NCBI GenBank assembly: GCA_944381105.1
Contig: CALWJU010000010.1
Span: 1-58,563, forward strand
Reading direction: 5' to 3'
DNA length: 58,563 nt
From: an uncultured Clostridia bacterium
GTDB taxonomy: Bacteria > Bacillota > Clostridia > Christensenellales > UBA1242
A program made the translations under genes and the position numbers. Of the stretch, positions 17,910 through 27,778 are shown one piece after another. Numbering within the stretch: position 1 is the stretch's first letter; the number at the start of each line of letters is the position of its first letter. The notes beneath the pieces were generated by a model. The model did not search any database. It was given only the letters and a program-made list of their open reading frames with translations, and had not been told where the DNA came from.

Positions 17910-18446
17910 TTAGTAATTTAAGTCGATAAGACCAAATTTACCATCCTTTCTTCTATAAAGAACGTTGATTTTGCCTGACTCTGCGTTTAGAAATACAAAG
18001 AAATCATGTCCTAGTCTTTCAATTGCAAATCTTGCGTCATCCACCATCATTGGATCAAGGTCAAAGGTCTTTTTCTTGTAGATAGATGGAAGTTCTTCTG
18101 GCTCTTCCTCCAAAAATTCAAATGGCAAGAAATTCTCTTGTTTTGAGCCTTTTGCTTTCTTTTCTTTGCGTTTTTCGTTGTTTCTAACAATTTGTTTTTC
18201 AAGTTTTGGAAGTGCGTAGTCAATATTATCATACATATTGTCGCTTGACACCTCACTTCTATACAAAAGTCCCTTGCTTTGAATGGTTATTTCAAGTTTT
18301 TCTTGTTTTGCCTCTCTCATGCAAACAACTTTTGCTTTTGTCTCATCATCAAAGTACTTTGAAAGACGTTCAAGTTTCTCATTGAGTATACGTTCAAGTC
18401 TTTGGCTGACTTTATAACCACCTCTTTCTAGTATTTCTATTTTCAT
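17910..18446 (-). CDS. hpf: Ribosome hibernation promoting factor, long form
   Basis: Dimerises 70S ribosomes into inactive 100S particles in stationary phase. The N-terminal domain (1-100) has the beta-alpha-beta fold with SQRLERILNEKLERLSKYF and LEITIQ. A linker (100-120) leads to the C-terminal dimerisation domain, with KTFDLDPMMVDDARFAIERLGHDFFVFLN and VLYRRKDGKFGLID. At 178 aa it is the long form. AGGAGG precedes the ATG. It lies downstream of clpC on the same strand, 75 bp away, consistent with a shared stress or stationary-phase role. Confidence 0.95.
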   Translation of the reverse strand: MKIEILERGGYKVSQRLERILNEKLERLSKYFDDETKAKVVCMREAKQEKLEITIQSKGLLYRSEVSSDNMYDNIDYALPKLEKQIVRNNEKRKEKKAKGSKQENFLPFEFLEEEPEELPSIYKKKTFDLDPMMVDDARFAIERLGHDFFVFLNAESGKINVLYRRKDGKFGLIDLNY

Positions 18447-18520
18447 AATTTTTCCTCCTATAACTATATATTAACAAAATATTCAATTTTTCACAAGTAA
18501 AAATCAAAGAATTTTGCAAA

Positions 18521-20968
18521 TTAGTCGTTTGTAAAGGTTAAATTTCCGTTTTCTACGTCAATTACTATATCGCCCTCGTTTTTAAGTTCTCCGAGAAGTA
18601 TCTTTTCGGCTATTTGGTCCTCAACCTCTTGTTGAATATATCGTTTGAGCGGTCTTGCACCATATTCTGAATTTGAACCCTTGCTTACTATAAATTCGAG
18701 TGCATCCTCGGTTATTTTGAGTGATAGATTTTTCTCTTTTAACCTCTTATTGATATTTGATATGAGTATTTTTGCAATCTTGACAAGGTCATCTTTGGTC
18801 AGAGGGTCAAAGATACAGATTACATCTATACGGTTGATAAGTTCTGGCTTAAACTTGCTCTTTAATGCGTCCATGTAAATCTTCTTGCTGTCTATCTCTT
18901 CGCTCTCTTCATGGTCGCCAAAGCCAAGTTGTTTACGATGCTCTTTAACCTCTTTTGCACCGAGGTTGCTTGTCATGATTATAATTGTGTTTTTAAAGGA
19001 TACCGTTCTGCCCTGTCCGTCGGTTAGACGTCCATCGTCCAAAATTTGAAGAAGAGAGTTAAGCACGTCTGGGTGTGCCTTTTCTATCTCATCAAACAGG
19101 ACAACTGAGTATGGATGACGACGAACTTGTTCGGTAAGTTGTCCGCCCTCGTCATAACCTACATATCCAGGAGGAGAACCTATGAGTTTGGAGACGCTAT
19201 GAGATTCCATGTACTCACTCATATCAATTCGCACGATATTGTTCTCGTCATCAAACATAGCCTCGGCAATAGCCTTACATAGTTCGGTTTTACCTACGCC
19301 TGTTTGCCCCATGAACAAGAATGAGCCTATTGGTCTTTTGTTATCTTGCAAGCCTACCCTTGATCGTCTTATCGCCTTTGCCACTGCCTCGACTGCCTGA
19401 TTTTGTCCGACAACTCGTTTGTGGAGTATATCTTCAAGGTGAATAAGCCTATCTTTCTCGCTCTCTGTTATCTTTGTAACAGGTATTCCTGTCCACTTTG
19501 ACACAACCTGAGCGATTTCATTTGCTCCGATTGAGTTTTTATTAGACTTTTCCTTTTTAACGTCAAGTTTATCTTCTTTCTTTTTGAGGTCGTTTTCAAG
19601 GTTGATTATCTCTGACTGCAATTTTGCCGCCTTTTCATAATTACGTTGCAAACTTGCCTCGTCTCTACTTGCTGAAAGAGATTTTATCTTATCTTCAAGT
19701 GCCCTAATCTCCTGAGGTTTAAGTGTAAAGTTTACCTTTGCCTTTGAACTTGCCTCGTCTATTAAGTCTATTGCCTTATCTGGCAGGCTACGATCGGAAA
19801 TGTACCTATCTGACAGAACCGCTGCCGCCTCGATTGCCTCGTCTGTTATGGTTATCTTATGGAATGCCTCATAACTGTCTTTAAGACCTTTCAAAATCTG
19901 TATAGTCTGTTCAACCGATGGCGGATTTACCATGATAGGCTGAAAACGTCTTTCAAGTGCCTTATCCTTTTCGATAAATTTTCGGTATTCATCTGTGGTT
20001 GTAGCACCTATTGTCTGCATTTCACCACGTGCGAGATATGGTTTGAGCATATCTGCTGGTGAGGTTTCGCCCTTCTCTGAGCCTGCCTGAGCAAGAGTGT
20101 GAATTTCGTCTATAAAGACTATAATATTCTTGCTTGCTATGATTGTCTCAATGGCGTCTTTGAGTTTTTCCTCCATTGAGCCTCGATACTTCGTGCCTGC
20201 CATAAGTCCGCCTATTTCAAGCGAGTAAATAACCTTATCTTTAAGCACCTCTGGTACGTCGCCTGAGACGATTGCCTGTGCAAGTCCCTCGACTACCGCC
20301 GTCTTACCTACACCTGCCTCGCCTATTAGAACAGGGTTATTTTTTGTTTTACGACAAAGTATTTCAACAACCCGTTGAATCTCCTCTTCTCGTCCTATGA
20401 CTGGGTCGAGTTTATGTTCCTTTGCCTTTAAGGTTATATCTGTACCCATGTCGAGAAGTTTCTCAGGCAATGTACTTCCTGCCTGCTTATTGCTAGACTC
20501 GCTCTTTTCCTCGTTTGGCGAAGATGAAGACAATGCACGTGTTACCTTATCTTGAAGAGAGGATATATCTACACCATACTGACCTACAAGAATACGATAA
20601 GCAACCGAGCCTGTGCTTGAAAGTATAGCAAGAAGCAGATGCTCTGTGCCGAGGAATGAATGGTTCATCTGCAAGGCGATTTGCTGAGCAATTCGGAACA
20701 AATCTTTTGTTCTCGGTGTCATTTCTACCTCATTTGAAAAGAGAATATTGTCATTATCTATATTCTCTTCGAAAAATTCGAATAGACTAGGTTCGGTAAC
20801 TCCTACCTCTGCCAAAAACTTGCTGGCAAGGCAGTCTTTTACACTTGTTAGACCATAAAGAATATGCTCGCTTCCTATTAAGTTTGAGCCAAACCTTAGG
20901 GCGAACTTACTTGCATTTTTTATAACCTTTTGTATGTTATCTGAAAATGCTGATGATTGATAATTCAT
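18521..20968 (-). CDS. clpC: ClpC ATPase
   Basis: Hsp100 unfoldase that feeds proteins, including arginine-phosphorylated ones, to ClpP. Order: a double Clp_N repeat (1-145); AAA domain 1 with Walker A GEAGVGKT (near 217) and Walker B VFIDEIH; a middle coiled-coil/UVR region (about 420-470), the hallmark of ClpC; AAA domain 2 with GQTGVGKT (near 550) and [14 protein letters not shown]; then the C-terminal D2-small domain. At 815 aa it is full length. AGGAGG lies before the ATG, which starts two bases after the mcsB stop. It is the last gene of a mcsA-mcsB-clpC unit. Confidence 0.97.
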   Translation of the reverse strand: MNYQSSAFSDNIQKVIKNASKFALRFGSNLIGSEHILYGLTSVKDCLASKFLAEVGVTEPSLFEFFEENIDNDNILFSNEVEMTPRTKDLFRIAQQIALQMNHSFLGTEHLLLAILSSTGSVAYRILVGQYGVDISSLQDKVTRALSSSSPNEEKSESSNKQAGSTLPEKLLDMGTDITLKAKEHKLDPVIGREEEIQRVVEILCRKTKNNPVLIGEAGVGKTAVVEGLAQAIVSGDVPEVLKDKVIYSLEIGGLMAGTKYRGSMEEKLKDAIETIIASKNIIVFIDEIHTLAQAGSEKGETSPADMLKPYLARGEMQTIGATTTDEYRKFIEKDKALERRFQPIMVNPPSVEQTIQILKGLKDSYEAFHKITITDEAIEAAAVLSDRYISDRSLPDKAIDLIDEASSKAKVNFTLKPQEIRALEDKIKSLSASRDEASLQRNYEKAAKLQSEIINLENDLKKKEDKLDVKKEKSNKNSIGANEIAQVVSKWTGIPVTKITESEKDRLIHLEDILHKRVVGQNQAVEAVAKAIRRSRVGLQDNKRPIGSFLFMGQTGVGKTELCKAIAEAMFDDENNIVRIDMSEYMESHSVSKLIGSPPGYVGYDEGGQLTEQVRRHPYSVVLFDEIEKAHPDVLNSLLQILDDGRLTDGQGRTVSFKNTIIIMTSNLGAKEVKEHRKQLGFGDHEESEEIDSKKIYMDALKSKFKPELINRIDVICIFDPLTKDDLVKIAKILISNINKRLKEKNLSLKITEDALEFIVSKGSNSEYGARPLKRYIQQEVEDQIAEKILLGELKNEGDIVIDVENGNLTFTND

Positions 20969-20969
20969 A

Positions 20970-21977
20970 TTACACCTCCTTTGTGAGTTCTTTGACCTTG
21001 TTAGATATATACTCCGCTCTAACTACATTTTCCTCTTTTTTATCAGAAAAAACGAAAACTTCTTTTAAATTTGCACTCATGCCCTGATAGTAGAGTTTTT
21101 GAAATTTCTGCTCGTTTGTTATCTCTAAAAAACCGAGAACTGAGCCTAGTTTGACAAGAGAGAGAAGTTCTATCATCTCCTCTTCGTCAAGGATATGGGC
21201 ATAGAGCAGTGTACCATAGGCACGAAGGCACTTATCCTTATAAAAATTATAGTTTTTTTCAAACAGACTTTCTCTTAAATCCTTTTCTTGCTGGCAAAGT
21301 GAATATATAAACTCGCTGACCTTGTCTATAACCTCGTCCTCGCTTAGTCCGAGCGAGCCTTGGTTTGATATTTGGTAGAAATATCCAAGTCCCTTACTGC
21401 CCTCGCCATATATCCCTCTGACTGTGAGACCACCCTCCTTTGCTCGCAATAACACCTCCTCCAAATTTCCACTGAGTGCTATTGCAGGCAAAAAGCACAT
21501 GACCGACGCTCTCATCCCTGTGCCGAGGTTTGAAGGACTTGCTGTTATAAAACCAAGGTCGCTGTTAAAGGCTATCGGCAGGCTGGCAAGTATTTCGTCA
21601 TCAATCTTATTTATCCGCCTATATGGTTTATAAAGGTTGAAACCATTTTCAAGACACTGCTCTCTTATGTGGTCCTCCTCGTTTATCATAACAATTATCT
21701 TCTCGTCCTCGCTGATTGCGACCGAGGAAATGTCCTTATTTTCTATAAGTTCCTTGCTGATGAGGTGTTGCTCAAAGAGTGCGTTACACTCATTTAAAGA
21801 CAGGTCTTTGAGCGAAAAAAAGTTGAAAGAGTCAAATTTTTCAAGTGTTTTCATGACAGAACCTGTGATATACTGTGCGTCTATATCACTTTGAAGTTTG
21901 GTGAAAAAGTGTAACCCCTCCACATTTCTTGCAAGTCTGATACGTGAAGATATGGCAATGCTATCATATATTTCCAT
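20970..21977 (-). CDS. mcsB: Protein arginine kinase McsB
   Basis: Phosphorylates arginine residues of client proteins, marking them for ClpCP. The guanido-kinase fold is seen in SSRIRLARNVEGLHFF (residues 10-25), the substrate and nucleotide loops around NEEDHIREQC, and the block SPSNLGTGMRASVMCFLPAIA. At 335 aa it is normal. AGAGGG six bases before its ATG lies inside the preceding mini-mcsA, whose stop overlaps mcsB by 14 bases. In B. subtilis McsB is activated by McsA; here that partner is drastically shortened (see 21964-22131). Confidence 0.96.
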   Translation of the reverse strand: MEIYDSIAISSRIRLARNVEGLHFFTKLQSDIDAQYITGSVMKTLEKFDSFNFFSLKDLSLNECNALFEQHLISKELIENKDISSVAISEDEKIIVMINEEDHIREQCLENGFNLYKPYRRINKIDDEILASLPIAFNSDLGFITASPSNLGTGMRASVMCFLPAIALSGNLEEVLLRAKEGGLTVRGIYGEGSKGLGYFYQISNQGSLGLSEDEVIDKVSEFIYSLCQQEKDLRESLFEKNYNFYKDKCLRAYGTLLYAHILDEEEMIELLSLVKLGSVLGFLEITNEQKFQKLYYQGMSANLKEVFVFSDKKEENVVRAEYISNKVKELTKEV

Positions 21978-22131
21978 TTTTTGCCCTCTTGCCCTTGTGT
22001 TTCTTGCCTTGATACATCGCTTTGACCGCCTCTTTTAGTGGCTCTATCTCCTCATAACAATGCTCGCATCCAACAAAGCCTGTTTGCAAGATTTCGTTAT
22101 GTGTGGTGTTACAATATGGACATTTATTCAT
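21964..22131 (-). CDS. mcsA: Mini-McsA: second zinc finger only (55 aa)
   Basis: This 55-residue gene has CPYC (residues 4-7) and CEHC (22-25), an intervening TGFVG turn, and a basic tail ending GKKHKGKRAKN. This matches the second zinc-binding module of McsA (CPxC...GxxGCxxCY, then a basic HxGKxPK tail). The first zinc module and the C-terminal UVR domain of ordinary McsA (about 170-180 aa) are missing. The start at 22131 has AAAGGGA five bases upstream. It overlaps mcsB by 14 bases, as expected for a coupled partner. It may be a minimal McsB activator. No ctsR precedes it. Confidence 0.75.
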   Translation of the reverse strand: MNKCPYCNTTHNEILQTGFVGCEHCYEEIEPLKEAVKAMYQGKKHKGKRAKNGNI

Positions 22132-22483
22132 ATATTCCCTTTTAAAATAAAAATTAAATTTTCCTATTGAAAATGATATAATTGTATAAATTTAGTTGAT
22201 TTTTTAATTCTGTCCACTTTCTAATTTTTATACAAGTCTTATATCCATATATATTATACCATATTTAAATTTTATTTCCATTTATTTAACCTACTTTTAT
22301 CAAAAAACAGTAAGAATTTTGGCAGAAATAAATTAAATTATAAAAAATATCAAAAAACCTTATTAAATATTTATTACTTTAAAAGGTTTTCCAATAAAAA
22401 AGACACATTAAAAATATTAGTGTGTCTATTAAAAATCATATTGAATCTTACTAAATAATTATATTGAATGAAGTCATCGTAAT
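22132..22483. other. Intergenic region upstream of mcsA
   Basis: No gene. It contains two hairpins (22354-22390 and 22401-22427) and should hold the promoter of the clpC operon. I looked for the direct heptamer repeat bound by CtsR and did not find it. Confidence 0.5.
22391..22427 (-). terminator. Terminator of the 110-aa gene
   Basis: On the minus strand, stem AGACACA/TGTGTCT (22401-22407, 22421-22427), extended by several A/T pairs, is followed by a run of T. It ends the unit starting at 22816. A second weaker hairpin (AAAACCTT/AAGGTTTT) lies at 22354-22390. Confidence 0.7.
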
Positions 22484-22816
22484 TTAACAATTCTCTCGGC
22501 TTGACAATGCCTCGTCGAGCGAACTATATATTTTTGGTAGCATATTAGCCAAATCTTTTTTCATTTCTCCGCTTTTTGCCTTGCTATAAATAAAATTGTT
22601 CATCTCTTGCGTAAGGTCTCTTTCAGCCTGTTTTGGATTTTGAGAAGAGTTATAGTAGTCATTAATCTTATTTATCCTATCAGCAAAGCAAGGTAAATCT
22701 TCCATTCTTAGACCATTGTCTCTTATGTTTGACTTAATATTTTCATTCTCAACAAGAATTGATATTAAAATACATTCATAGTTGAGTCTAATAATTTCCT
22801 CTTTTGTTATGCTCAT
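22484..22816 (-). CDS. Small helical protein of unknown function (110 aa)
   Basis: I do not recognise this protein. It is predicted all-helical and soluble, acidic and basic in equal measure, without Cys clusters or membrane segments (one Cys near residue 14, others at 43 and the end). AAGGG before the ATG supports the start. It has its own strong promoter 20 bp upstream and its own terminator, so it is an independent unit between tex and the clpC operon. The promoter spacer contains an exact 0A-box match (see 22836-22865), hinting at growth-phase control. Confidence 0.7.
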   Translation of the reverse strand: MSITKEEIIRLNYECILISILVENENIKSNIRDNGLRMEDLPCFADRINKINDYYNSSQNPKQAERDLTQEMNNFIYSKAKSGEMKKDLANMLPKIYSSLDEALSSRENC

Positions 22817-22835
22817 ATTTCACCCTTATATAAGC

Positions 22836-22865
22836 ATTATATCATATTTTGTCGAATTTTGTCAA
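22836..22865 (-). promoter_or_regulatory. Promoter with internal 0A-box match
   Basis: On the minus strand, TTGACA (22860-22865), an 18-bp spacer, then TATAAT (22836-22841). The plus strand of the spacer carries TGTCGAA (22850-22856), the core 0A box. A bound Spo0A would cover the promoter and should repress. Confidence 0.55.
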
Positions 22866-23065
22866 GATGTATTGTTTTTAAAACTAAACTTTCTATAAAA
22901 TATGACCGCAAATTTGTATGGTTTTTATCGAAATTTTGTTTTTTTGACTTCTTGCGAATTTTTTTCGCCTTTATTTTCTTTCCTTACGCACTTTCCTTTC
23001 TTATTTTTTAACTGTCCTTACGAACTTTTATTTCTTCTTTTATCCTTATGGAACTATCAGGCTGA

Positions 23066-25219
23066 TTATTTTTCTTCCTCTATTCCTTTCATCGTCAGTG
23101 ATATCCTTTTCTTCGCCATATCAACTGAAATCACTTTGACTTTTACTCGGTCGCCTACTTTTAAAATTTCGCTTGGATGTTTTACATAGGAATCTGAAAT
23201 TTGACTTATATGAACAAGTCCATCTTGATGCACACCTATATCCACAAACGCACCAAAGTCAACAACGTTTCTGACAACTCCGTCAAACACCATGCCCTCT
23301 TTCAAGTCCTCCATTGTGATAACATCACTTCGAAGGACAGGTTTTGGCATGCTTTCACGAATATCTCTACCAGGTTTAAGCAGTTCTTTTACTATATCGT
23401 TGAGGGTTGGAACACCTATTTCACACTCCTTTGCCACCTTTTCTTCACCTTTAAGTTCGATAAGTTTTGGAAGTGAGGCAATATTGCCATTTTTAACATC
23501 TTCCTCGCTTAAATCAAAGAGTTTGAGTAGTTTTCTTGTTGCTGGGTAACTTTCTGGATGCACAGCGGTGTTATCAAGTATTTCGTCGCCACCTACTACA
23601 CGCAAGAAACCTGCACACTGCTCGTACGCCTTTGGCCCTAGTTTTGAGACATTCAAAAGTTCTTCACGGTTTTTTATTCCCTTTGCTTTTGCCCTATATG
23701 ATACGATATTTTTAGCAATCGACATATTAAGTCCTGACACGTAACTTAATAGTGATGGGCTTGCTGTGTTAAGGTCGACACCAACAGAGTTTACGCAGTC
23801 CTCAACTACCCCTGTAAGCACCTCGGTGAGCCTATTTTGTGGCATATCATGTTGATACTGTCCCACTCCTATCGACTTAACGTCAATCTTGATAAGTTCG
23901 GCTAGCGGATCTTGAAGCCTTCTTGCAATTGAGACCGCACTTCTTAGTGATACGTCATAGTCAGGAAACTCCTCAGCACCGAGTTTTGAGGCTGAGTAAA
24001 CGCTCGCACCCGCCTCGCTTACAACCGCATAACTTACAGGGCGAGAGACATGCTTTATAAGTTCGCTGACAAATATCTCTGCCTCTTTTGAGGCTGTTCC
24101 ATTTCCGATAGAGATGACGTCAACATTATATTTTTCAATAAGTTTTTTAAGTTTTTCGATAGACTCCTCCGTCTTTGATTGAGGTGGAGTTGGATAGACA
24201 ACGGCGGTGTCAAGCACGTTGCCATTCTTATCGATTACCGCTATCTTGCAACCTGTCCTATACGCTGGGTCAAGTCCTAGGATGATATTATTTTTAAGCG
24301 GTGCTTCCATAAGAAGAGGTTTTAAATTTACCTCAAACATCTTGATAGCCTGCTCGTCCGCCCTATCTGTGAGGTTATTTCGGCACTCCCTTTCAAGTGC
24401 TGGGAAGAGCAGTCTTTCATAGGCGTCAACAAGCGTCTCTTCCATAAGTTTATCAGTATCTGGGTTATTCTTCTTAAAGTGCTTATTTATTACCGCCATG
24501 GTAAGTTCTGGGTTTATAACCACGCTAACTTTGAGGCATTTCTCGCTCTCGCCACGGTTGATAGCAAGTATTCGGTGGCTTGGCAGAGTTTTAACCTCTT
24601 CTTTAAAGTTTGCATAGGTCTCATAGGTGGCACTATTTTCATTTTCTACAAGTTCGCACTCAACTGATGCCTTGTTTTCAATGAGCGTGCGTAACTCTTT
24701 TCTTAGTTCTGCATCATCAGAAACACGCTCGGCGACAATATCCTTCGCACCCTCTAATGCCTCGTCAATTGTTGTTACCTCATCATTTAGGTATTTTTCT
24801 GCCTCCTTTCTAATTTCATAGTTTTTGCTTTGAGCAAGCAGTATATCGGCAAGAGGAGATAGCCCTTTTGCGATTGCTACCGACGCTCTTGTCTTACGTT
24901 TTGGCTTGTAAGGTCTATAAATATCCTCGACTTCTGTCAAGGTTTTGGCGTTTTCAAGTGCGACTTTTAACTCCTCCGTCCACTTGCCTTGCTCGGTGAT
25001 TGCCTTTTCAACTTTTGCCTTTTCATCATTTAGATTTCTTAGATATTTAAGCCTATCTGCAAAGGCACGCAAGGTCTGGTCGTCGCATGTGCCGTGCATC
25101 TCCTTTCTATACCTTGCTATAAATGGTATTGTGCATCCCTCGTCAATGAGGTTGATAATATTTTGACTGTATTCTTGTTTTAGTCCAAATTCTTGGGCAA
25201 GTGTGGTTGTAATATCCAT
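23066..25219 (-). CDS. tex: Tex-family RNA-binding transcription accessory protein
   Basis: Tex binds nucleic acid and is linked to transcription and stress survival. Order: the N-terminal Tex helical domain (FIARYRKEMHG near residue 34, IYRPYKPKRKTRASVA near 100); the YqgF/RNase H-like domain (ILGLDPAYRTGCKIAVID near 315); tandem helix-hairpin-helix motifs (LNTASPSLLSYVSGLN, near 500); and a C-terminal S1 domain (GMVFDGVVRNVVDFGAFVDIGVHQDGLVHIS, about 640-710). At 717 aa it is full length. The ATG overlaps the stop of the gene at 25219 by one base (TAATG), with GGAG upstream, so translation is coupled. Confidence 0.95.
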   Translation of the reverse strand: MDITTTLAQEFGLKQEYSQNIINLIDEGCTIPFIARYRKEMHGTCDDQTLRAFADRLKYLRNLNDEKAKVEKAITEQGKWTEELKVALENAKTLTEVEDIYRPYKPKRKTRASVAIAKGLSPLADILLAQSKNYEIRKEAEKYLNDEVTTIDEALEGAKDIVAERVSDDAELRKELRTLIENKASVECELVENENSATYETYANFKEEVKTLPSHRILAINRGESEKCLKVSVVINPELTMAVINKHFKKNNPDTDKLMEETLVDAYERLLFPALERECRNNLTDRADEQAIKMFEVNLKPLLMEAPLKNNIILGLDPAYRTGCKIAVIDKNGNVLDTAVVYPTPPQSKTEESIEKLKKLIEKYNVDVISIGNGTASKEAEIFVSELIKHVSRPVSYAVVSEAGASVYSASKLGAEEFPDYDVSLRSAVSIARRLQDPLAELIKIDVKSIGVGQYQHDMPQNRLTEVLTGVVEDCVNSVGVDLNTASPSLLSYVSGLNMSIAKNIVSYRAKAKGIKNREELLNVSKLGPKAYEQCAGFLRVVGGDEILDNTAVHPESYPATRKLLKLFDLSEEDVKNGNIASLPKLIELKGEEKVAKECEIGVPTLNDIVKELLKPGRDIRESMPKPVLRSDVITMEDLKEGMVFDGVVRNVVDFGAFVDIGVHQDGLVHISQISDSYVKHPSEILKVGDRVKVKVISVDMAKKRISLTMKGIEEEK

Positions 25220-26160
25220 TATTTATTCTCCTTTATCTTTCTTGCAATTTCTTTTGTCTTTTCTTTTAGCATGGCAATTTCTTCACGATTGAGTTCAATC
25301 TTCTTGCAAAGCAGACCTTCCTCGCTTTCATAGTCTACTGCGAGTTTTTCATCTCCGCCTTGAAGAGATTTTACTATCTCCTCTGCCTTGACTATTCCGC
25401 CCTCATGCATGAGGTTTGAGGTGTTTATCTCGGCAAGCAAGCCCTCTAAAAGCATGTCTATATTATAACATTTTCCGCTCGAAAAACCAAACTTTAATTG
25501 GTTAAAAATGAAATTATATAAATTTATTGCACCTTTTCCCTGCAAACCGTCGCTTTGAGGAGAAAATATGCACATCTTTTCATACCTTTTTATTAATTTT
25601 TGGTCGTCTTTATCAAGGTAATTTAGTCCATAGACAAAGCACTCTCTGTCAAGGAGACCAAAACTTTCAAGCACCTCGGCAGGCGAGAGTGAGTAGAGAT
25701 TGACAATTTTTCCTATCTCTTCAAGGTCGCTTGACAGGTTGATAGCAAGAGGAATATCCGCCCTTGCAGAAAAGTCGGAAATTTGACTGAGCAGGTCAGC
25801 ATTATAGTCAAGTAAACTTTCAATGTCGAGTATAACTCTTCCGCCTATTAGGTCGTTTGTTGTCAAAGTGCAATAGTCTTTGGCTGAGATTATAGCCTTT
25901 CCCTTTAAGTGATATTTATCAAGCAGACTTAGAGTGCCTTGAATGTCTTGTGTCTTAATATTGACCTCTCCTACTCCTGCACCAATATTTTTAAGGATAG
26001 CATACTCAATAAGGGTATTTCTCTCCTCTCCTGTAAGACTTGCGACCTTTTCTTGCACCTCTTGACAGCCAAGGATACCTAAAAACTCGCCGAGAGCACA
26101 AGGGTAGCCGTCGCAATAGTAATTTAAAAACTTTTTGATAACTTTTTTCTCTTCACGCAT
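25219..26160 (-). CDS. Degenerate amidohydrolase-like protein (probable pseudoenzyme)
   Basis: The C-terminal half (about residues 140-250) follows the TIM-barrel amidohydrolase pattern of TrzA/SsnA/MtaD deaminases. A strand like xIHxxE reads INLS; an aspartate/His strand (HCxxLD) reads YGLNYLD; the CPxSNxxLGxG loop reads SPQSDGLQGKG; and the GTD strand reads SSGK. All metal-binding His and Asp positions are therefore replaced. The first third does not carry an HxH motif. It is translated just before tex and coupled to it. A structural or regulatory role is more likely than catalysis. The start has only a weak site. The assignment is by pattern and is moderately sure. Confidence 0.55.
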   Translation of the reverse strand: MREEKKVIKKFLNYYCDGYPCALGEFLGILGCQEVQEKVASLTGEERNTLIEYAILKNIGAGVGEVNIKTQDIQGTLSLLDKYHLKGKAIISAKDYCTLTTNDLIGGRVILDIESLLDYNADLLSQISDFSARADIPLAINLSSDLEEIGKIVNLYSLSPAEVLESFGLLDRECFVYGLNYLDKDDQKLIKRYEKMCIFSPQSDGLQGKGAINLYNFIFNQLKFGFSSGKCYNIDMLLEGLLAEINTSNLMHEGGIVKAEEIVKSLQGGDEKLAVDYESEEGLLCKKIELNREEIAMLKEKTKEIARKIKENK

Positions 26161-26209
26161 AAAACACCTAAAACTAACCTATTATACAATAAAAAAGGGG
26201 TTTTGGCAA

Positions 26210-27400
26210 ATGAAAGAGCGTGTTATTTTACATTCTGACGTAAATAATTTCTTTGCCTCTGTCGAGGTTGTCTCTCGGCCAGAACTTGCCTCTCTCCCTG
26301 TCGCTGTTACTGGTAACCCTGAAAAGAGAAATGGTATCATACTTGCTAAAAACGAGATAGCAAAAAGGGCAGGAGTAAAGACAGGACAGGTTATAGGCGA
26401 GGCTAAGGCGTTATGTCCAAACCTTGTATGTCTGCCTCCGCACTACTCCTTATACGAGGAGATAAGTCAAAGGCTACACAACATATACCTTGAATACACA
26501 AATTTTGTCGAACCGCTCGGACTTGACGAGTGTTTTCTTGACGTAACACCCTCTTTAAAATACCTCAACAAGTCTGGCGTGGAGATTGCTGACGAGATAA
26601 GAGAGAGGGTTAAAAAAAAGTTCGGCTTTACCGTCTCTGTCGGTGTATCTTTCTCGAAAATCTTTGCCAAACTCGGCTCAGACCTAAGAAAACCTGACTA
26701 CACCACGGTTATTGAAAGAAAGGACTTGAAAGACAAAATCTACCCTCTTCCTCTTGGCTCAATTGTAGGTATAGGCAGAAGGCTGGAAGGAAAATTTCAC
26801 GCCATATCGGTGGATACCATAGGCGATTTTGTCGCACTTGACGACTCCTTTCTTGAAAATAAAATGGGCGTGAATGGGACTAGGCTTAAAGAAGATTTAC
26901 TAGGAGTGCGAATAGAACCTGTGTGCGACTATTTCTCTCTTCCGCCACCTAAGAGTATAGGCAACGGGACAACCACTTTAAAGGACATAGAAAAACGTAA
27001 AGATGTTGAAAAAGTGATATATTTTCTTGCCGAAAAGGTATCTTACCGCATGATTAAACATAAGGTTTTGGCAGGAACGCTCTCTATCACAATCAAGACC
27101 AAAGACCTAAAAACCTACCATATATCAAGAAAGGTCAATCCAACAAACAGCGTTGACGGTATAGCAAAGGGCTGTCTCGCACTTGCCGACAAGATATGGA
27201 AATATAACTATCCTATCCGTGCTATAAGGATAAAAGGTTCGAATTTTACCTCATCTCTATCAAGACAACTCTCCTTTTTCGACAATGAAAAACCTGATTT
27301 CTCCGAGACGCTAAATATAATCAACGACAAGTACGGCAAGATAATTCTTGCTAGTGATATGGCAAATTTTATTAACAGAAACTCTCATCCGCAAGAATAA
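26210..27400 (+). CDS. dinB: Y-family DNA polymerase (Pol IV-like)
   Basis: Translesion DNA polymerase. The catalytic acidic residues lie in HSDVNNFFASVE (Asp10) and LGLDECFLDVT (Asp106, Glu107), where the usual SIDE is replaced by GLDE. The VGVSFSKIFAKLGSDLRKP block and the little-finger domain (about 230-345) complete the family. AAAAGGGG precedes the ATG at 26210; the frame is open 25 codons further upstream without a site. It diverges from the amidohydrolase-like/tex pair. The C-terminal tail QLSFFDN resembles the beta-clamp-binding motif QLxLF, as in clamp-dependent polymerases. No LexA site was identified upstream. Confidence 0.92.
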   Translation: MKERVILHSDVNNFFASVEVVSRPELASLPVAVTGNPEKRNGIILAKNEIAKRAGVKTGQVIGEAKALCPNLVCLPPHYSLYEEISQRLHNIYLEYTNFVEPLGLDECFLDVTPSLKYLNKSGVEIADEIRERVKKKFGFTVSVGVSFSKIFAKLGSDLRKPDYTTVIERKDLKDKIYPLPLGSIVGIGRRLEGKFHAISVDTIGDFVALDDSFLENKMGVNGTRLKEDLLGVRIEPVCDYFSLPPPKSIGNGTTTLKDIEKRKDVEKVIYFLAEKVSYRMIKHKVLAGTLSITIKTKDLKTYHISRKVNPTNSVDGIAKGCLALADKIWKYNYPIRAIRIKGSNFTSSLSRQLSFFDNEKPDFSETLNIINDKYGKIILASDMANFINRNSHPQE

Positions 27401-27420
27401 GTGTTACAAAATGACACTTT
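27399..27420 (+). terminator. Terminator of dinB
   Basis: Stem AAGTGTTA/TGACACTT (one T-G pair), loop CAAAA, followed by a short T-run. It overlaps the dinB stop codon. Confidence 0.6.
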
Positions 27421-27778
27421 TCGCAACATTTATAAAACAATTTCGTCATTTTATTTTGATATTTTTTAGGTTTGTAATATACTTGTTATGAGATTAGACA
27501 AATCTCGCTTTTGTAATATATAAATTTCGATTAAAATTTGGCTTATATTTACATGCAATAATTTATGAAAATATCAGAACATTAAGCACAATCCATAAGT
27601 GTTTTGTGTTTGACTTGCCTATTAAACCTAACCTATTATATTTTATAGAGTAATTGGAGAATTTTTAAATTGCAAAAGTATGTATTAGAAAGTTAAAAAT
27701 TTATTCTGAGAATAAAATAATTGTCAAAAGTAAATTTAATCTAAAAAAACATCATATATTAAAAAATAGGAGTTTATT
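27421..27778. other. Intergenic region between dinB and degV
   Basis: AT-rich, with no gene and no clear repeat. It should contain the degV promoter, but several A/T-rich -10-like sequences occur and none has a good -35. Confidence 0.45.

Noticed and set aside
22132-22300. CtsR operator upstream of mcsA
   Set aside because: The direct AGGTCAAA-type repeat was looked for on both strands and not found.
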